Assembly: GCA_036251875.1 (NCBI GenBank)
Contig: CP133960.1
Coordinates: forward strand, 868,001-932,000
DNA from: Orbaceae bacterium lpD02
GTDB lineage: Bacteria > Pseudomonadota > Gammaproteobacteria > Enterobacterales > Orbaceae
DNA length: 64,000 nucleotides
Direction of reading: 5' to 3'
Within the stretch, counting starts at the first letter, position 1; each line of letters begins with the position of its first letter. Made by a program: the position numbers and the translations under genes. The notes below the pieces were generated by a model. That model saw only the letters and a program-made list of their open reading frames with translations, was not told where the DNA came from and did no database searches. Below are positions 55,378 to 64,000 of the stretch, in pieces.

Positions 55378-55890
55378 TCAACTACATGCTTTTGCGGCAG
55401 CGAGTGCTTTATTATAATCGGGTTCAGTTGCAACTTCTTTTACATATTCAACATAAACGACTTTATTATGTTTATCTATGACGAAAACCGCGCGAGATAA
55501 TAAGCGAAGCTCTTCTATAACCACACCATACTTTAAACCAAAATCGAGATCTTTATAATCTGATGTCACCTTAACTTTATCGATGCCCTCTGCTGCACAA
55601 TAACGATTTAGCGCAAAAGGTAGATCGACACTAATAGAAAGGATTGCGATATCGTTAAGCTTAGCAGCTTCGACATTGAAGTGGTGAACTTGAGCATTAC
55701 AAACCGAGGTATCTACTGATGGTACTGCATTAATGATTTTTACTTTACCATTAAAATCAGATAATTTTACTGGCTTTAACTCTTTATCAACGACACTAAA
55801 ATCATGAGCACTGTCGCCGACATTAACTTTATGACCAAGTAAAGTGATAGGTTTCCCTTGCATAGTAACTTCATTTTCACGTTTTTGCAT
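55378..55890 (-). CDS. tpx: Thiol peroxidase
   Basis: Atypical 2-Cys peroxiredoxin reducing lipid and other hydroperoxides with thioredoxin, 170 residues. Peroxidatic Cys in VPSVDTSVCNAQVH (about residue 63), resolving Cys in LNRYCAAEGI (about 97), and RLLSRAVFVID. GAGGAAATATT lies just before the ATG at 55890. The 284 bases between abrB and tpx hold no gene. Confidence 0.94.
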   Translation of the reverse strand: MQKRENEVTMQGKPITLLGHKVNVGDSAHDFSVVDKELKPVKLSDFNGKVKIINAVPSVDTSVCNAQVHHFNVEAAKLNDIAILSISVDLPFALNRYCAAEGIDKVKVTSDYKDLDFGLKYGVVIEELRLLSRAVFVIDKHNKVVYVEYVKEVATEPDYNKALAAAKACS

Positions 55891-56094
55891 AATATTTCCT
55901 CGAATTAAAATACCGATTAAAATCTCTTTCTTTAAAGAACATCAATTACTAAAATTTATGACATTATCTACAAAATTTATTAAATATTATTGCTATTACT
56001 ATGAATGTAATAATAAAAAAAGGCAACTACCAATAATCTATTCCATGAATTGTTATAATTAATAGATAAAGCTAAAAATAGAGTAATACAGCAT

Positions 56095-56130
56095 AAAAAA
56101 TCGCCCTCAATTACACGTAAATGGGGCGAT
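56095..56130 (-). terminator. Terminator of the MFS transporter gene
   Basis: ATCGCCC (56100-56106) and GGGCGAT (56124-56130) form a GC-rich stem over a 17-base loop; A at 56095-56100 gives a T-run on the minus strand. It lies 21 bases past the stop. Confidence 0.75.
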
Positions 56131-56150
56131 ATAATTGCGTAACGCTATTG

Positions 56151-57392
56151 TTATTCTAACGCTTTGCCTTTCGTTTCTGGAATTAGGAAGAAGAAAGCAA
56201 ATGCAGAGAGTAAATAAGCTCCTGAGAGTAATGCTAAAGCATAGCTAATTGAATATTTAGTCGCCAAATAGCCAATTAAAACTTGCGCAATTCCCGCGAT
56301 CCCGCGTCCGACATTAAAGATAATATTTTCAGCACTTGAGCGAGCATCGGTTGGATAATGTTCTGCAAGAAGCGCACCATATCCCCCCATCATTCCATTA
56401 ACGAAAAAGCCAATAACAGAACCAAAAATAATCAGTACAACCATGTCTGTCTGCTGAAAGTAAAACCAAATAGAAACAGATGAAATTAATAAGAAAATAA
56501 TATAAGAAGGACGGCGACCTAATTTATCACATAACCAACCAAAAATAATAATACCCGCTACCATGCCGATGGTGGTTGAAATAGTCCAAAATGTTGTGTT
56601 TTTAAATGGCAATTTTAATTCATTAGCTATCATAGTCGGCATCCAAACCATCAAACCATAGAAGCCAAAATTCTGTACAGTACAAGCGATGGTTAAACCA
56701 ATTGTAGTAAAAATGGTCCGTGGATTTTTAAATAGCTTACCTATTGAAATCGTATTTTTATTACTATCTTTTAGCGTCTGCCAGATTTCGGGTTCTTTTA
56801 ATCCCTTACGTGTCCAAGCGACAAATAATGCAGGAAGAACGCCTACGGCAAACGCCCATCTCCATCCCAAATAATCGCCAATAAATGTAACCGTAAGCGT
56901 CGCTAAAATAATACCTACTTGGAAACCTAGAGCAACAATAGACGTCGCTCTAGAACGCTTATGTTTCGGCCAGCTCTCTGAGACTAATGTCATTCCAATA
57001 CCAAACTCACCACCTAAACCTAAACCGCTTAAGAACCTAAATAGTGCAAATGTCTCATAATTTGGCGCAATCGCACACAAACCGGTAAAAAATGAGAAAA
57101 TCAAAATCGTCCATGAAAAGACTCGAACTCGGCCATATTTATCGGCCATGATACCAAAAATAATCCCGCCAAAAACCGCACCTAATAGTGTTATGGTATT
57201 TAATATGCCTGCTTCGGTTGGATTTAAACTAAAATAGACCATAATCATTGGCATACAAAAGCCCAGCAACATAATATCCATACCATCTAAAGCATAGCCG
57301 ACTGTCGATGCAAATAACGTTTTCTTTTGATATGGTGTTGCTTTGGTCGTTTCGCTCTCCGTTTGCGTTGCTACCTCTAACTCACTTGTCAT
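56151..57392 (-). CDS. MFS transporter of the sugar/aromatic acid symporter type
   Basis: 413-residue major facilitator with 12 hydrophobic segments. TM1 carries YALDGMDIMLLGFCMPMI, the loop 2-3 signature is GIMADKYGRVRVF and its repeat in the second half GWLCDKLGRRPSYI, and TM4 reads RFLSGLGLGGEFGIG. The DGMD-type TM1 and the R-x-G-G-E motif resemble the aromatic acid:H+ and sialate:H+ symporter families. The substrate is unknown. ATG 57392 is chosen because GAGG precedes it; the frame stays open to 57503 without a ribosome binding site. Divergent from pykF. Confidence 0.85.
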   Translation of the reverse strand: MTSELEVATQTESETTKATPYQKKTLFASTVGYALDGMDIMLLGFCMPMIMVYFSLNPTEAGILNTITLLGAVFGGIIFGIMADKYGRVRVFSWTILIFSFFTGLCAIAPNYETFALFRFLSGLGLGGEFGIGMTLVSESWPKHKRSRATSIVALGFQVGIILATLTVTFIGDYLGWRWAFAVGVLPALFVAWTRKGLKEPEIWQTLKDSNKNTISIGKLFKNPRTIFTTIGLTIACTVQNFGFYGLMVWMPTMIANELKLPFKNTTFWTISTTIGMVAGIIIFGWLCDKLGRRPSYIIFLLISSVSIWFYFQQTDMVVLIIFGSVIGFFVNGMMGGYGALLAEHYPTDARSSAENIIFNVGRGIAGIAQVLIGYLATKYSISYALALLSGAYLLSAFAFFFLIPETKGKALE

Positions 57393-57706
57393 TGCTACCT
57401 CAAATATTATAATTAACGTGTTACTATTCATTTTCGATAAAAAATATGCTTGCCATTTTGCTTGATCTTCAATAAGAAAGCAAAAAATATGCCATTGAAT
57501 CAATTAATACTCCCCCATACCACATAAAAAATAATAATATGCAATCAATATCAAAAAGGAAACTAACTATAATAAATGACTTAGGTCACATTTTTTCTAC
57601 GATTATTGAATAATGATTATTTAATAACCTTTATTTTGGTATATTAATTTTACTTACTAACTCGTTTAGATAGATAAAATTATATTTATATCGCACTGGG
57701 GAAATC
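57393..57706. other. Divergent region between the MFS gene and pykF
   Basis: No gene is seen. Contains a CRP-like site at 57572-57593 and should carry both promoters; a TATATT-rich stretch lies about 30-60 bases before pykF. Confidence 0.5.
57572..57593. promoter_or_regulatory. CRP-like site between the MFS gene and pykF
   Basis: The core TGACTTAGGTCACATTT has a perfect right half TCACATTT and TGA at the correct spacing on the left. Could serve either gene; the TGAC/GTCA symmetry also fits other dimeric regulators. Confidence 0.4.
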
Positions 57707-59134
57707 ATGAAAAAGACTAAAATTGTTTGTACCATGGGACCGTCAACAATCGAAGCTCATGTAATTGAATCATTAATGTTAAACGGTATGGATGTCGCTC
57801 GGTTTAATTTTTCTCATGGTAATCAAGCAAGTCACCAAAAACACATGCGATTGGTAAAAAGTATTGCAGCAAAATTAGATATTAATATCGCAATTATGCT
57901 CGATACTAAAGGGCCTGAAATGCGGTTAGGCAAATTTATTGCCAATAAAGTAACGCTCTTGCAAGGCAATCGGTTCACCTTAACTGGGCGAGAGATTGAA
58001 GGCGACGAAACAGCTGTGTCAATTAATCACAAATATCTAGCGCAAGAAGTTAATATCGGCGATAAAATCTTACTTTCTGACGGGTTGGTGAGACTAACCG
58101 TCATAGACATTAAAGATCTTGATATTATTACTACTATCGAAAATACCGGGGAAATGAGTGATCACAAACGCGTCGCAGTTCCTGGTGCAAACCTTAGTTT
58201 ACCATTTTTATCTAACAAAGATGTTGATGATATATTATTTGGCTTAAAAGAAGATATTGATTTTATTGCCGCCTCATTTGTGCAACGCGCCGAAGATCTA
58301 GAAGCAATCAAAGCACTATTACAGCAACATTCAACGACGGTCAAAATTATTGCTAAAATTGAAAATGCTGAAGGTGTCAAAAATATGCAACAAATTCTTG
58401 ATGTCGCCGATGGATTTATGATTGCTAGGGGCGATTTAGGCGTAGAAATTCCTGCTGAAAGGGTTCCGTTACTACAAAAACAAATGATAAAACTTTGTAA
58501 TCAAGCAGGTAAGCCCGTTATCACTGCTACGCAAATGTTAGAAAGTATGACTATCAACCCAAGACCTACCCGCGCAGAAGCTAGTGATGTTGCTAACGCA
58601 ATCTTAGATGGCAGTGATGCCATAATGCTAAGTGGAGAAACGGCATCGGGGGCTTATCCTCTTGAAGCCGTGCAAACAATGACCGCGATTGCAAAGTGTA
58701 TTGAACCCACTTTAGACAGTGAAGTCAGTCTCTCTCGTTATGGTTATCACAAAACCGTAACCACCAATGCGATTTGTCATGCTTCGGTGCAAGTAAGCCA
58801 TGAACTCAATGCAAAAGGTATTATTACCGTAACGGAGAGTGGTACTACAGCACAAATCGTCTCAAAATATCGCCCTTCAACGCCAATATTTGCCGTGTCT
58901 CCATATGAAAAGACATTGCGTCAACTACAACTTGTTTGGGGCGTGATCCCAATTAAAGGCAACGAAAAAGCCAAAAATACTGAGTTAATGATCAGAGATG
59001 CTATTAAGCAATGCATGAAAAAAGGCTACCTTACAATAGGCGATGAGGTCATTATTACTGCTGGCGTACCGTTAGGCAAAGTAGGAACAACCAATATGAT
59101 ATTTGTTAATACAATAGGTCAAGATGATGAGTAG
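57707..59134 (+). CDS. pykF: Pyruvate kinase I
   Basis: Converts phosphoenolpyruvate and ADP to pyruvate and ATP, 475 residues. MKKTKIVCTMGPSTIE at the start, LDTKGPEMRLGKF, the active site IKIIAKIENAEGV-type segment with catalytic Lys, MIARGDLGVEIPAERV and TRAEASDVANAILDGSDAIM are all present. GGGGAAATC precedes the ATG. Fits the fructose-1,6-bisphosphate-activated type I enzyme by similarity of the C-terminal region. Confidence 0.96.
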   Translation: MKKTKIVCTMGPSTIEAHVIESLMLNGMDVARFNFSHGNQASHQKHMRLVKSIAAKLDINIAIMLDTKGPEMRLGKFIANKVTLLQGNRFTLTGREIEGDETAVSINHKYLAQEVNIGDKILLSDGLVRLTVIDIKDLDIITTIENTGEMSDHKRVAVPGANLSLPFLSNKDVDDILFGLKEDIDFIAASFVQRAEDLEAIKALLQQHSTTVKIIAKIENAEGVKNMQQILDVADGFMIARGDLGVEIPAERVPLLQKQMIKLCNQAGKPVITATQMLESMTINPRPTRAEASDVANAILDGSDAIMLSGETASGAYPLEAVQTMTAIAKCIEPTLDSEVSLSRYGYHKTVTTNAICHASVQVSHELNAKGIITVTESGTTAQIVSKYRPSTPIFAVSPYEKTLRQLQLVWGVIPIKGNEKAKNTELMIRDAIKQCMKKGYLTIGDEVIITAGVPLGKVGTTNMIFVNTIGQDDE

Positions 59135-59182
59135 TTAAAGAAAATTAAATGGGGGATTCCCCCCATCAGATTGCTGACAAAG

Positions 59183-59206
59183 AACTCGCTTTTTAGCGAG
59201 TTTTTT
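59183..59206 (+). terminator. Hairpin terminator inside the IS1182-like left end
   Basis: AACTCGCT, four T, AGCGAGTT, then a T-run (59201-59206). It would stop pykF transcription from entering the transposase gene. The same structure is found in the remnant at 45341-45352/46784-46794. Confidence 0.85.
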
Positions 59207-59247
59207 GATCTAATAGTGTGGTGTGTAACTATCAAAGGTATGTCCCG

Positions 59248-60659
59248 ATGCTTAGAAAACCGACACCAGCAACCCCTGAAAAAATAGAACAAATATCGCT
59301 CGAAGCCCTTGTTCCTCAAAACCACCTTGTCCGTAAAATTGCTAAGATTATTGATTTCGAATTTATTCGTGATGCAGTGGCGTCCCTTTATTGTAAGGAT
59401 AATGGACGCCCGGCAGAAGATCCCGTCAGATTATTCAAAATTATGTTATTAGGTTATCTTTTCGGCATTCCCAGTGAGCGGCGATTGGTGCAAGAAATAC
59501 AGGTTAACTTAGCTTATCGTTGGTTTTTGGGGATGGGATTAACCGAAAAAGTGATTGACGCGTCAACCCTAAGCCAAAATCGTCGACGTCGATTTAATGA
59601 TAGTGACATTTATCAACAGATTTTTGATAATATTGTCGAGCAAGCTATCGCGAAAGGCTTAATTAGCGGCCGTATCTTATATTCGGATAGCACGCATCTT
59701 AAAGCCAGTGCCAATAAGGGAAAAGCATGTAATGAAAAGCGTATTATTGAGCCGAGCCAATATATTAATGAGTTAAATAAAGCAATTGAGGAAGAGCGGG
59801 CTACACATGGAAAAAAGCCTTAGCACCAAGGACGGAAACACGGTATAAAGCCGTTAAAATCAGCACCACCGACCGAGAAAGCGGTTTTATGCATCGGGAA
59901 GGCAAACCTAAAGGGTTCTTTTATCTTGACCACCGAACGGTTGATGGTAAACATAATCTAATTACCGATACGCATGTTACGGCGGGAAATGTTCATGATT
60001 CTCAACCTTATCTTGCTCGGCTCAAACGGCAGGTCACTCGGTTTAACTTTGCGCCTGTTGGTGTGGGTCTTGATGCGGGGTATTTTACCGCCCCTATTTG
60101 CCATTTATTGTTAGCTGAGCAGATATATCCCGTAATCGGTTATCGCAGGCCGAATCATGGCGCGAATGCCATACGAAAACGGCAGTTTATTTATGATAGT
60201 CAACGCGATACCTATACCTGCCCCAATGGGCAATCACTGATTTATAAAACAACAAGTCGTGAAGGTTACCGTCATTATCATTCTAAAGCATGTGTTTGCA
60301 AGCAGTGTCCGTTATTATCACAGTGTACACAAAGTAAAAATAGTCTGAAAATCATTACTCGCCATATCTGGGAAGCCGATAAAGAAAAAGCGAATAATAT
60401 TCGTCTAAGTAAATGGGGTAAAAAAGTTTATGCGAGACGAAAAGAGACCGTCGAGCGAAGTTTTGCTGACGCCAAACAACATCATGGACATCGTTATGCG
60501 AGATTTAGAGGGCTTGCTAAGGTTCAAATGCAGTGTTTGTTAGCCGCAACAGCGCAAAATATAAAAAAAATAGCGCTAAAGCTATTTTTATTGCTCTATT
60601 TTAGGTCACTTTTGAATGGATTTAATAAAATTTCAATTAAAAATCGTATTTATGGCTAA
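59248..60659 (+). CDS. IS1182-like transposase, split at an A_AAA_AAG site
   Basis: The first frame (59248-59823, MLRKPTPATPEKIEQISLEA) carries the N-terminal domain with GRPAEDPVRLFKIMLLGYLFG and the first catalytic region ILYSDSTHLKASANKG. It ends in TAG just after GGA AAA AAG CCT. Reading back one base at the A_AAA_AAG heptamer continues as KALAPRTETRYKAVKIST into the second frame (to 60659), which holds GFFYLDHRTVDGKHNLITDT, VGLDAGYFTAPICH with the second Asp, the CVCKQCPLLSQCT zinc-like cysteines and RRKETVERSFADAKQHHG with the catalytic Glu. All catalytic parts are present across the two frames. Either programmed -1 frameshifting or a recent mutation explains this. Confidence 0.88.
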
Positions 60660-60729
60660 AATAAAAAAATAAACCCCGAATAATATCGAGGTTTGTCAGC
60701 AATCTGATGGGGGATTCCCCCCATCTGTA

Positions 60730-61836
60730 TTATTCAAAGTACCAAAAACCTTTATTAACAAATTCAAGTAAACCTGCCAATAATATTTTATCATGTAACT
60801 CTTCACTCGATAGTTCATCTTTTTGGCATAAGAGATCGATATAGTGTTCTGCTAACTCGATTCGCTCACCATTTACATAACCTTTATTACTCAATTTAAA
60901 AATACGAATACTGGCTACGCGGTATAAATGCGCACCACTCTCCACTTCCGCAATAAATTCATCTAATGAGTAAGGAGGATCTAAAGGAATAATATTAAGT
61001 TCATGCATCGGCTGCGTCGTTTGCTTACCAAACCAGTCAATAAATAGCGCATTATCATGAATTAATGTGCACATCTGTGATTTAAGTATTTCAATTTCGT
61101 AAGAGTTGATCTGATAAGGTTTGTCCGATAACTGTAAACTTGGGTCTTGGTAAAAAATTCCTTCGGACACATTATCTAAGACATAATCTGCAAAGCCAGT
61201 TAATAATTCTTGTGATGTTGGTGTTCTAAACCCTATCGAATAGCTTAAAGATTCGGTCAAGCTTACTCCGTCATGCGGATAGCCAATAGGAATATAAAGA
61301 ATATCGCCGGGATTAAGCTCATCATCAATGATTGGTTCATACGCCTCTACATGTAATAGCGCTGCATGGGCGCTAAACTGGTGATAATTAGGATTACGAT
61401 CACCCACTTTCCAACGACGCTTGCCCATACCTTGAGTGATAAAAACATCATAATTATCAATATGCGGTCCAACCCCTCCTTCAGGGGTAGCATAAGAGAT
61501 CATCAAATCTTCAAATTGCCAATGTGGTAATACCTTAAAAGGCTCAACTAACGTCGCCGCATCTTGATGCCAATGATCCACCGCTTGGACAAGTAAGCTC
61601 CAATTGCTTTCGCCCAAATGACTATATTCCTCGAATGGACCATATTTTGCGTCCCACTTACCATTTTTATTGCTTACAATGCGGCTTTCAATTTCACTTT
61701 CGACAGCCAGCCCTGCAAGTTCGTCTGGCGTGATTGGGTCGACAAAGTTAGGAAATGCCTGCCGTAATATTACTGGTTTTTTTTGCCAATAATCTTTGAG
61801 AAACATTTCCCAATCTATATTTAAGCGATTATTCAT
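60730..61836 (-). CDS. roxA: Ribosomal protein uL16 arginine hydroxylase RoxA (YcfD)
   Basis: Fe(II)/2-oxoglutarate-dependent JmjC-type oxygenase that hydroxylates Arg81 of ribosomal protein uL16, 368 residues (373 in E. coli). Iron ligands appear as HIDNYDVFITQG (H and D) and IPIGYPHDGVSL (second H). KKPVILRQAFPNFVDPITPDEL at the start and the winged-helix C-terminus agree with the family. ATG 61836 matches the family start MNNRLNIDW; an upstream in-frame codon at 61896 adds 20 unconserved residues. The stop lies just inside the right-hand palindrome copy beyond the IS. Confidence 0.93.
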   Translation of the reverse strand: MNNRLNIDWEMFLKDYWQKKPVILRQAFPNFVDPITPDELAGLAVESEIESRIVSNKNGKWDAKYGPFEEYSHLGESNWSLLVQAVDHWHQDAATLVEPFKVLPHWQFEDLMISYATPEGGVGPHIDNYDVFITQGMGKRRWKVGDRNPNYHQFSAHAALLHVEAYEPIIDDELNPGDILYIPIGYPHDGVSLTESLSYSIGFRTPTSQELLTGFADYVLDNVSEGIFYQDPSLQLSDKPYQINSYEIEILKSQMCTLIHDNALFIDWFGKQTTQPMHELNIIPLDPPYSLDEFIAEVESGAHLYRVASIRIFKLSNKGYVNGERIELAEHYIDLLCQKDELSSEELHDKILLAGLLEFVNKGFWYFE

Positions 61837-62041
61837 AAATAAACCCTTTATTAAAAATAGTTTCATGCATTTTGACCAATAATAAGATTGTGTCAATATA
61901 ATTGACTATATTAATTGAAGTCGCCTGTTATTAGACTAATATTAACGCCGTAAACTTAATATTTAGTCAGTATACCGAAATTTAGTAAAATCATTTATAC
62001 TGATCAACAATTCTGATAATTTATTAAGCTGATCTAAAGCA

Positions 62042-62794
62042 ATGACATCTATATCAACTCAAGCACCAGCAATTGATAAAGCCAATCGAATTTTTCATTT
62101 TATTGCACAACATGGCGGTGTTACCTATACACAAATATATCAAGGATTGTCTTTACCACAAAGCTCGACGTCGGCATTATTAGCTAGCTTAGTGGCGAAT
62201 AACTTGCTAAGGCAGAATGGTAATAAATATTTTTTAGGCCTCGTTTTTTATGAATTTGGCAATAAATCAGTGGAACAATTTAATATTCGAGAACTCGCCA
62301 TCGCCCCCCTTACACAGTTACGAGATAAAACTCACCTAGCTTGCCACCTAGGTGTTTTAGATGGAGATTCAGCAATATACCTTGCTAAAGTCGATAGCCC
62401 GAATGCTATTATGGTAAAAAGTTGGCTAGGTAAACGGTTATCGCTACATTGTTCGGGATTAGGTAAAGTATTATTAGCTTGGTTACCCGAAAAACAGATC
62501 GATTTTTTACTTCCTGATGAAAATTTACCCGCACACACTAAAACAACCATAACCACAAAGACTGAGTTCAAACAAGAACTGGAAAAGGTGCGTAAAAATG
62601 GCTGGGCATTTGATAATGGCGAAGATTTTGAGGGTGTCACTTGTATTGCGGTACCTGTATTTGACCATAAAGGTAATGTAGTTGCAGCAATTAGCACATC
62701 TGGTGTCGTATTCCAAATGCCCACAGATAAAATTGAAATTTTCGCCGAATATGCGATTGAATCAGCCACAACGCTAACACAAAAAATGAGTTAA
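62042..62794 (+). CDS. IclR-family transcriptional regulator
   Basis: 250 residues. N-terminal winged HTH (about 10-75: ANRIFHFIAQHGGVTYTQIYQGL, split as HFIAQHGGVTYTQIY and LPQSSTSALLASLV) and a C-terminal effector domain (about 80-245) with KSWLGKRLSLHCSGLGKVLLAW, GWAFDNGEDFEGVTCIAVPV and VVAAISTSGV. Typical local repressor or activator of a carbon-source operon. It lies 266 bases upstream of an MFS transporter on the same strand, whose upstream region holds a 20-bp perfect palindrome; that gene is its likely target. The ligand is unknown; sugar acids or aromatic acids are common for such pairs. Confidence 0.88.
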   Translation: MTSISTQAPAIDKANRIFHFIAQHGGVTYTQIYQGLSLPQSSTSALLASLVANNLLRQNGNKYFLGLVFYEFGNKSVEQFNIRELAIAPLTQLRDKTHLACHLGVLDGDSAIYLAKVDSPNAIMVKSWLGKRLSLHCSGLGKVLLAWLPEKQIDFLLPDENLPAHTKTTITTKTEFKQELEKVRKNGWAFDNGEDFEGVTCIAVPVFDHKGNVVAAISTSGVVFQMPTDKIEIFAEYAIESATTLTQKMS

Positions 62795-62909
62795 CTCTTA
62801 GCCACAATATAATAAAGCGATATTATCGACTATCCAATAGGATGATCATACTGATTATTGTCCTCAATACAAGCACATTGGTACTATCATTAGGATATAA
62901 ATAATATAA

Positions 62910-62931
62910 AGCATGATCTAGTTCACATTCT
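62910..62931. promoter_or_regulatory. CRP-like site upstream of the ACS-type transporter
   Basis: AAGCATGATCTAGTTCACAT agrees with the CRP consensus at 17 of 22 positions when extended to 62931, including TGATCTAG and TCACATT. Centred about 140 bases before the transporter start. Confidence 0.55.
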
Positions 62932-62947
62932 TTACCTTCAAATTATG

Positions 62948-62967
62948 TTTGATATTGTTATATCAAA
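62948..62967. promoter_or_regulatory. 20-bp perfect palindrome, candidate IclR operator
   Basis: TTTGATATTGTTATATCAAA has exact eight-base arms around TGTT. It lies 94 bases before the transporter start and 17 bases after the CRP-like site. Symmetry, position and the adjacent iclR gene suggest an operator. Confidence 0.5.
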
Positions 62968-63060
62968 CTAACCTCTCTAGAATAATTTCATTATACAGAT
63001 ATAAATCTCAATATACTGGCGTAATAATAAAAATTATAATTTAAAAAGAGGTAACGTAAT

Positions 63061-64000
63061 GACTATTCATACTTTTGATAATCCAGTACTCAATTCTGCT
63101 ATAAAAAAGACATGGCGAAGGTTAATACCTTTCATGTTCATAATGTATTTTGTTGCCTTCATTGATCGAGTAAATATTGGTTTTGCTAAAGATGCGTTTG
63201 CAGCTGATATCAATCTCAGCAACGAAGCTTATGCGCTAGGGGCAGGAATATTTTTTGCTGCTTATGCGTTATGTGGCGTGCCCGCTAATTTAATGATGAA
63301 TAAACTAGGTGCAAAACACTGGTTAGGTGCCACGACTATGTTGTGGGGACTATTATCGGCGTTAACAGGTTTTGTCACCAATGAAGTCGAATTTATTATC
63401 CTCAGGTTCATATTAGGAATGGCTGAAGCGTGTTTTTATCCAGGTATTTTATTACTCGCTTCAATTTTTTTCCCTAATAAAATTAGAGGTGCGGCTATCG
63501 CTATTTTCGTCTTAGGTGTACCTTTAGCATTAACGCTTGGTTCACCAATATCAGGCGCATTGTTGGAACTTCATGGCTTATTAGGCAAGCCTGGCTGGTT
63601 TTGGATGTTTGTGCTTGAAGGACTTCCCGCTGCATTTTTAGGATTGGCCTGTTTTTTCTTTTTAGACAATAAACCTTCAGAAGCTCGTTATTTAACACAA
63701 GATGAAAAAGACGCCTTAACCACTCAATTAGCTTTAGAACAAAAATCGACTACCACCAGTAAAGTAACTGACGCACTTAGAAATATTAAAGTGTGGCACT
63801 TAGCATTAATTTATGGAACAATCCAAATTGGTGTATACGGTTTATTGTTTTTCCTTCCATCACAAGTTGCTAATTTAATGGGAACTAGCCTAGGTTTTAA
63901 GGCATCATTAGTTGCCGCAATTCCCTGGGCTATTTCAGCGCTAGGCGTATATTATATTCCACGTTATGCTGATAAATACTCAAATAAACGCGTTAGTATT
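63061..64000 (+). CDS. MFS transporter, anion:cation symporter (ACS) type, partial
   Basis: First 313 codons of a major facilitator that runs off the right edge. The ACS family hallmark is clear: WRRLIPFMFIMYFVAFIDRV then NIGFAKDAF in TM1, GIFFAAYALCGVPANLMMNK with LGAKHWLGATTMLWG in loop 2-3, RFILGMAEACFYPGILL in TM4, and a long central loop KPSEARYLTQDEKDAL. Such proteins carry sugar acids, tartrate, phthalate or hydroxyphenylacetate. AAAGAGGTAACGTA precedes the ATG. No ORF was closed within the window, so the C-terminal half is unseen. Probably controlled by the IclR regulator and CRP. Confidence 0.88.

Larger units (their letters stand above)
59167..60706 (+). mobile_element. IS1182-like insertion sequence
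   Basis: 1540 bp bounded by perfect 15-base inverted repeats CAGATTGCTGACAAA (59167-59181) and TTTGTCAGCAATCTG (60692-60706). It encodes one transposase split into two frames. Inside the left end is a strong hairpin terminator. The flanking directly repeated palindrome suggests insertion next to, and duplication of, a terminator hairpin. Confidence 0.9.
59149..60724. repeat. 18-bp palindrome repeated on both sides of the IS1182-like element
   Basis: ATGGGGGATTCCCCCCAT occurs at 59149-59166 and again, same orientation and identical, at 60707-60724. Directly repeated and itself nearly palindromic, it looks like a duplicated target: originally one hairpin after the roxA gene. Confidence 0.85.

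Noticed and set aside
62332-62769. 145-codon open frame antisense to the IclR gene
   Set aside because: Lies wholly opposite a well-supported gene, shows no motif and no ribosome binding site; a compositional shadow.
1-64000. CRISPR arrays, tRNA or rRNA genes, prophage or restriction and defence systems
   Set aside because: No spaced direct repeats, no tRNA-like cloverleaf sequence and no defence protein motifs were seen anywhere in the window.

Overview
The window is 64 kb of an AT-rich gammaproteobacterial chromosome. Enterobacterial/Pasteurellales-type gene neighbourhoods are kept (grxA/ybjN-potFGHI, yoaA-tsaB, hinT-lpoB-nagZ, ribA/pgpB-lapA-lapB, dapA-bamC-purC, citCDEFX), but several proteins are shortened and many decayed insertion sequences are present. 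This fits a host-associated lineage such as Orbaceae (Gilliamella and relatives). That placement is inferred from gene content and composition; no rRNA or tRNA gene is visible to confirm it.

Layout. 1-4.7 kb: start of topA, matP, an exported-type or cytosolic YtcJ-like amidohydrolase and an APC permease. 4.9-13.3 kb: putrescine importer potFGHI, ybjN, grxA, tsaB and yoaA. 13.3-16.5 kb: an IS407-like insertion sequence, the tail of a second IS3-family transposase, and small IS-end debris. 15.4-27.1 kb: a surface-glycan locus (seven minus-strand genes plus one divergent gene) making UDP-glucuronate, UDP-xylose, UDP-galactose and UDP-galactofuranose, with four glycosyltransferases, two of them two-domain fusions. 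Fragments of the same IS lie at both ends. 27.2-34.5 kb: core genes tyrR, nagZ, lpoB, hinT, ycfH/tatD-type, lapB, lapA, pgpB, ribA. 34.7-34.9 kb: a tiny exported cysteine-containing protein. 35.2-45.3 kb: a citrate fermentation locus: citG, the CitA/CitB two-component system, and an operon citS-FAH-citCDEFX. 45.3-46.8 kb: an IS150-like element sitting in the loop of a terminator-like hairpin. 46.8-57.4 kb: cysZ, tmcA, yeaL, purC, bamC, dapA, grxB, a six-TM protein, an AbrB-type membrane protein, tpx and an MFS transporter. 57.7-64 kb: pykF, an IS1182-like element, roxA, an IclR regulator and the start of an ACS-type MFS transporter.

How the genes work together. The citrate locus imports citrate with sodium (CitS), cleaves it to acetate and oxaloacetate (CitDEF, activated by CitC, CitG and CitX), and is controlled by CitAB. 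No biotin-dependent oxaloacetate decarboxylase (OadGAB) is present. A fumarylacetoacetate-hydrolase-fold protein occupies the place between transporter and lyase and is the best candidate to dispose of oxaloacetate. The glycan locus supplies xylose, galactose and galactofuranose donors but has no flippase or polymerase, which suggests modification of LOS/LPS or another carrier assembled elsewhere.

Most notable observations: the FAH-fold protein in the citrate operon, with a lysine in place of the usual catalytic histidine; an IS1182-like element whose ends abut terminator-like palindromes at two separate sites and whose transposase is split exactly at an A_AAA_AAG slippery heptamer; a TyrR without its ACT domain; a BamC lacking its second domain; and a GT2-GT8 fusion in the glycan locus.
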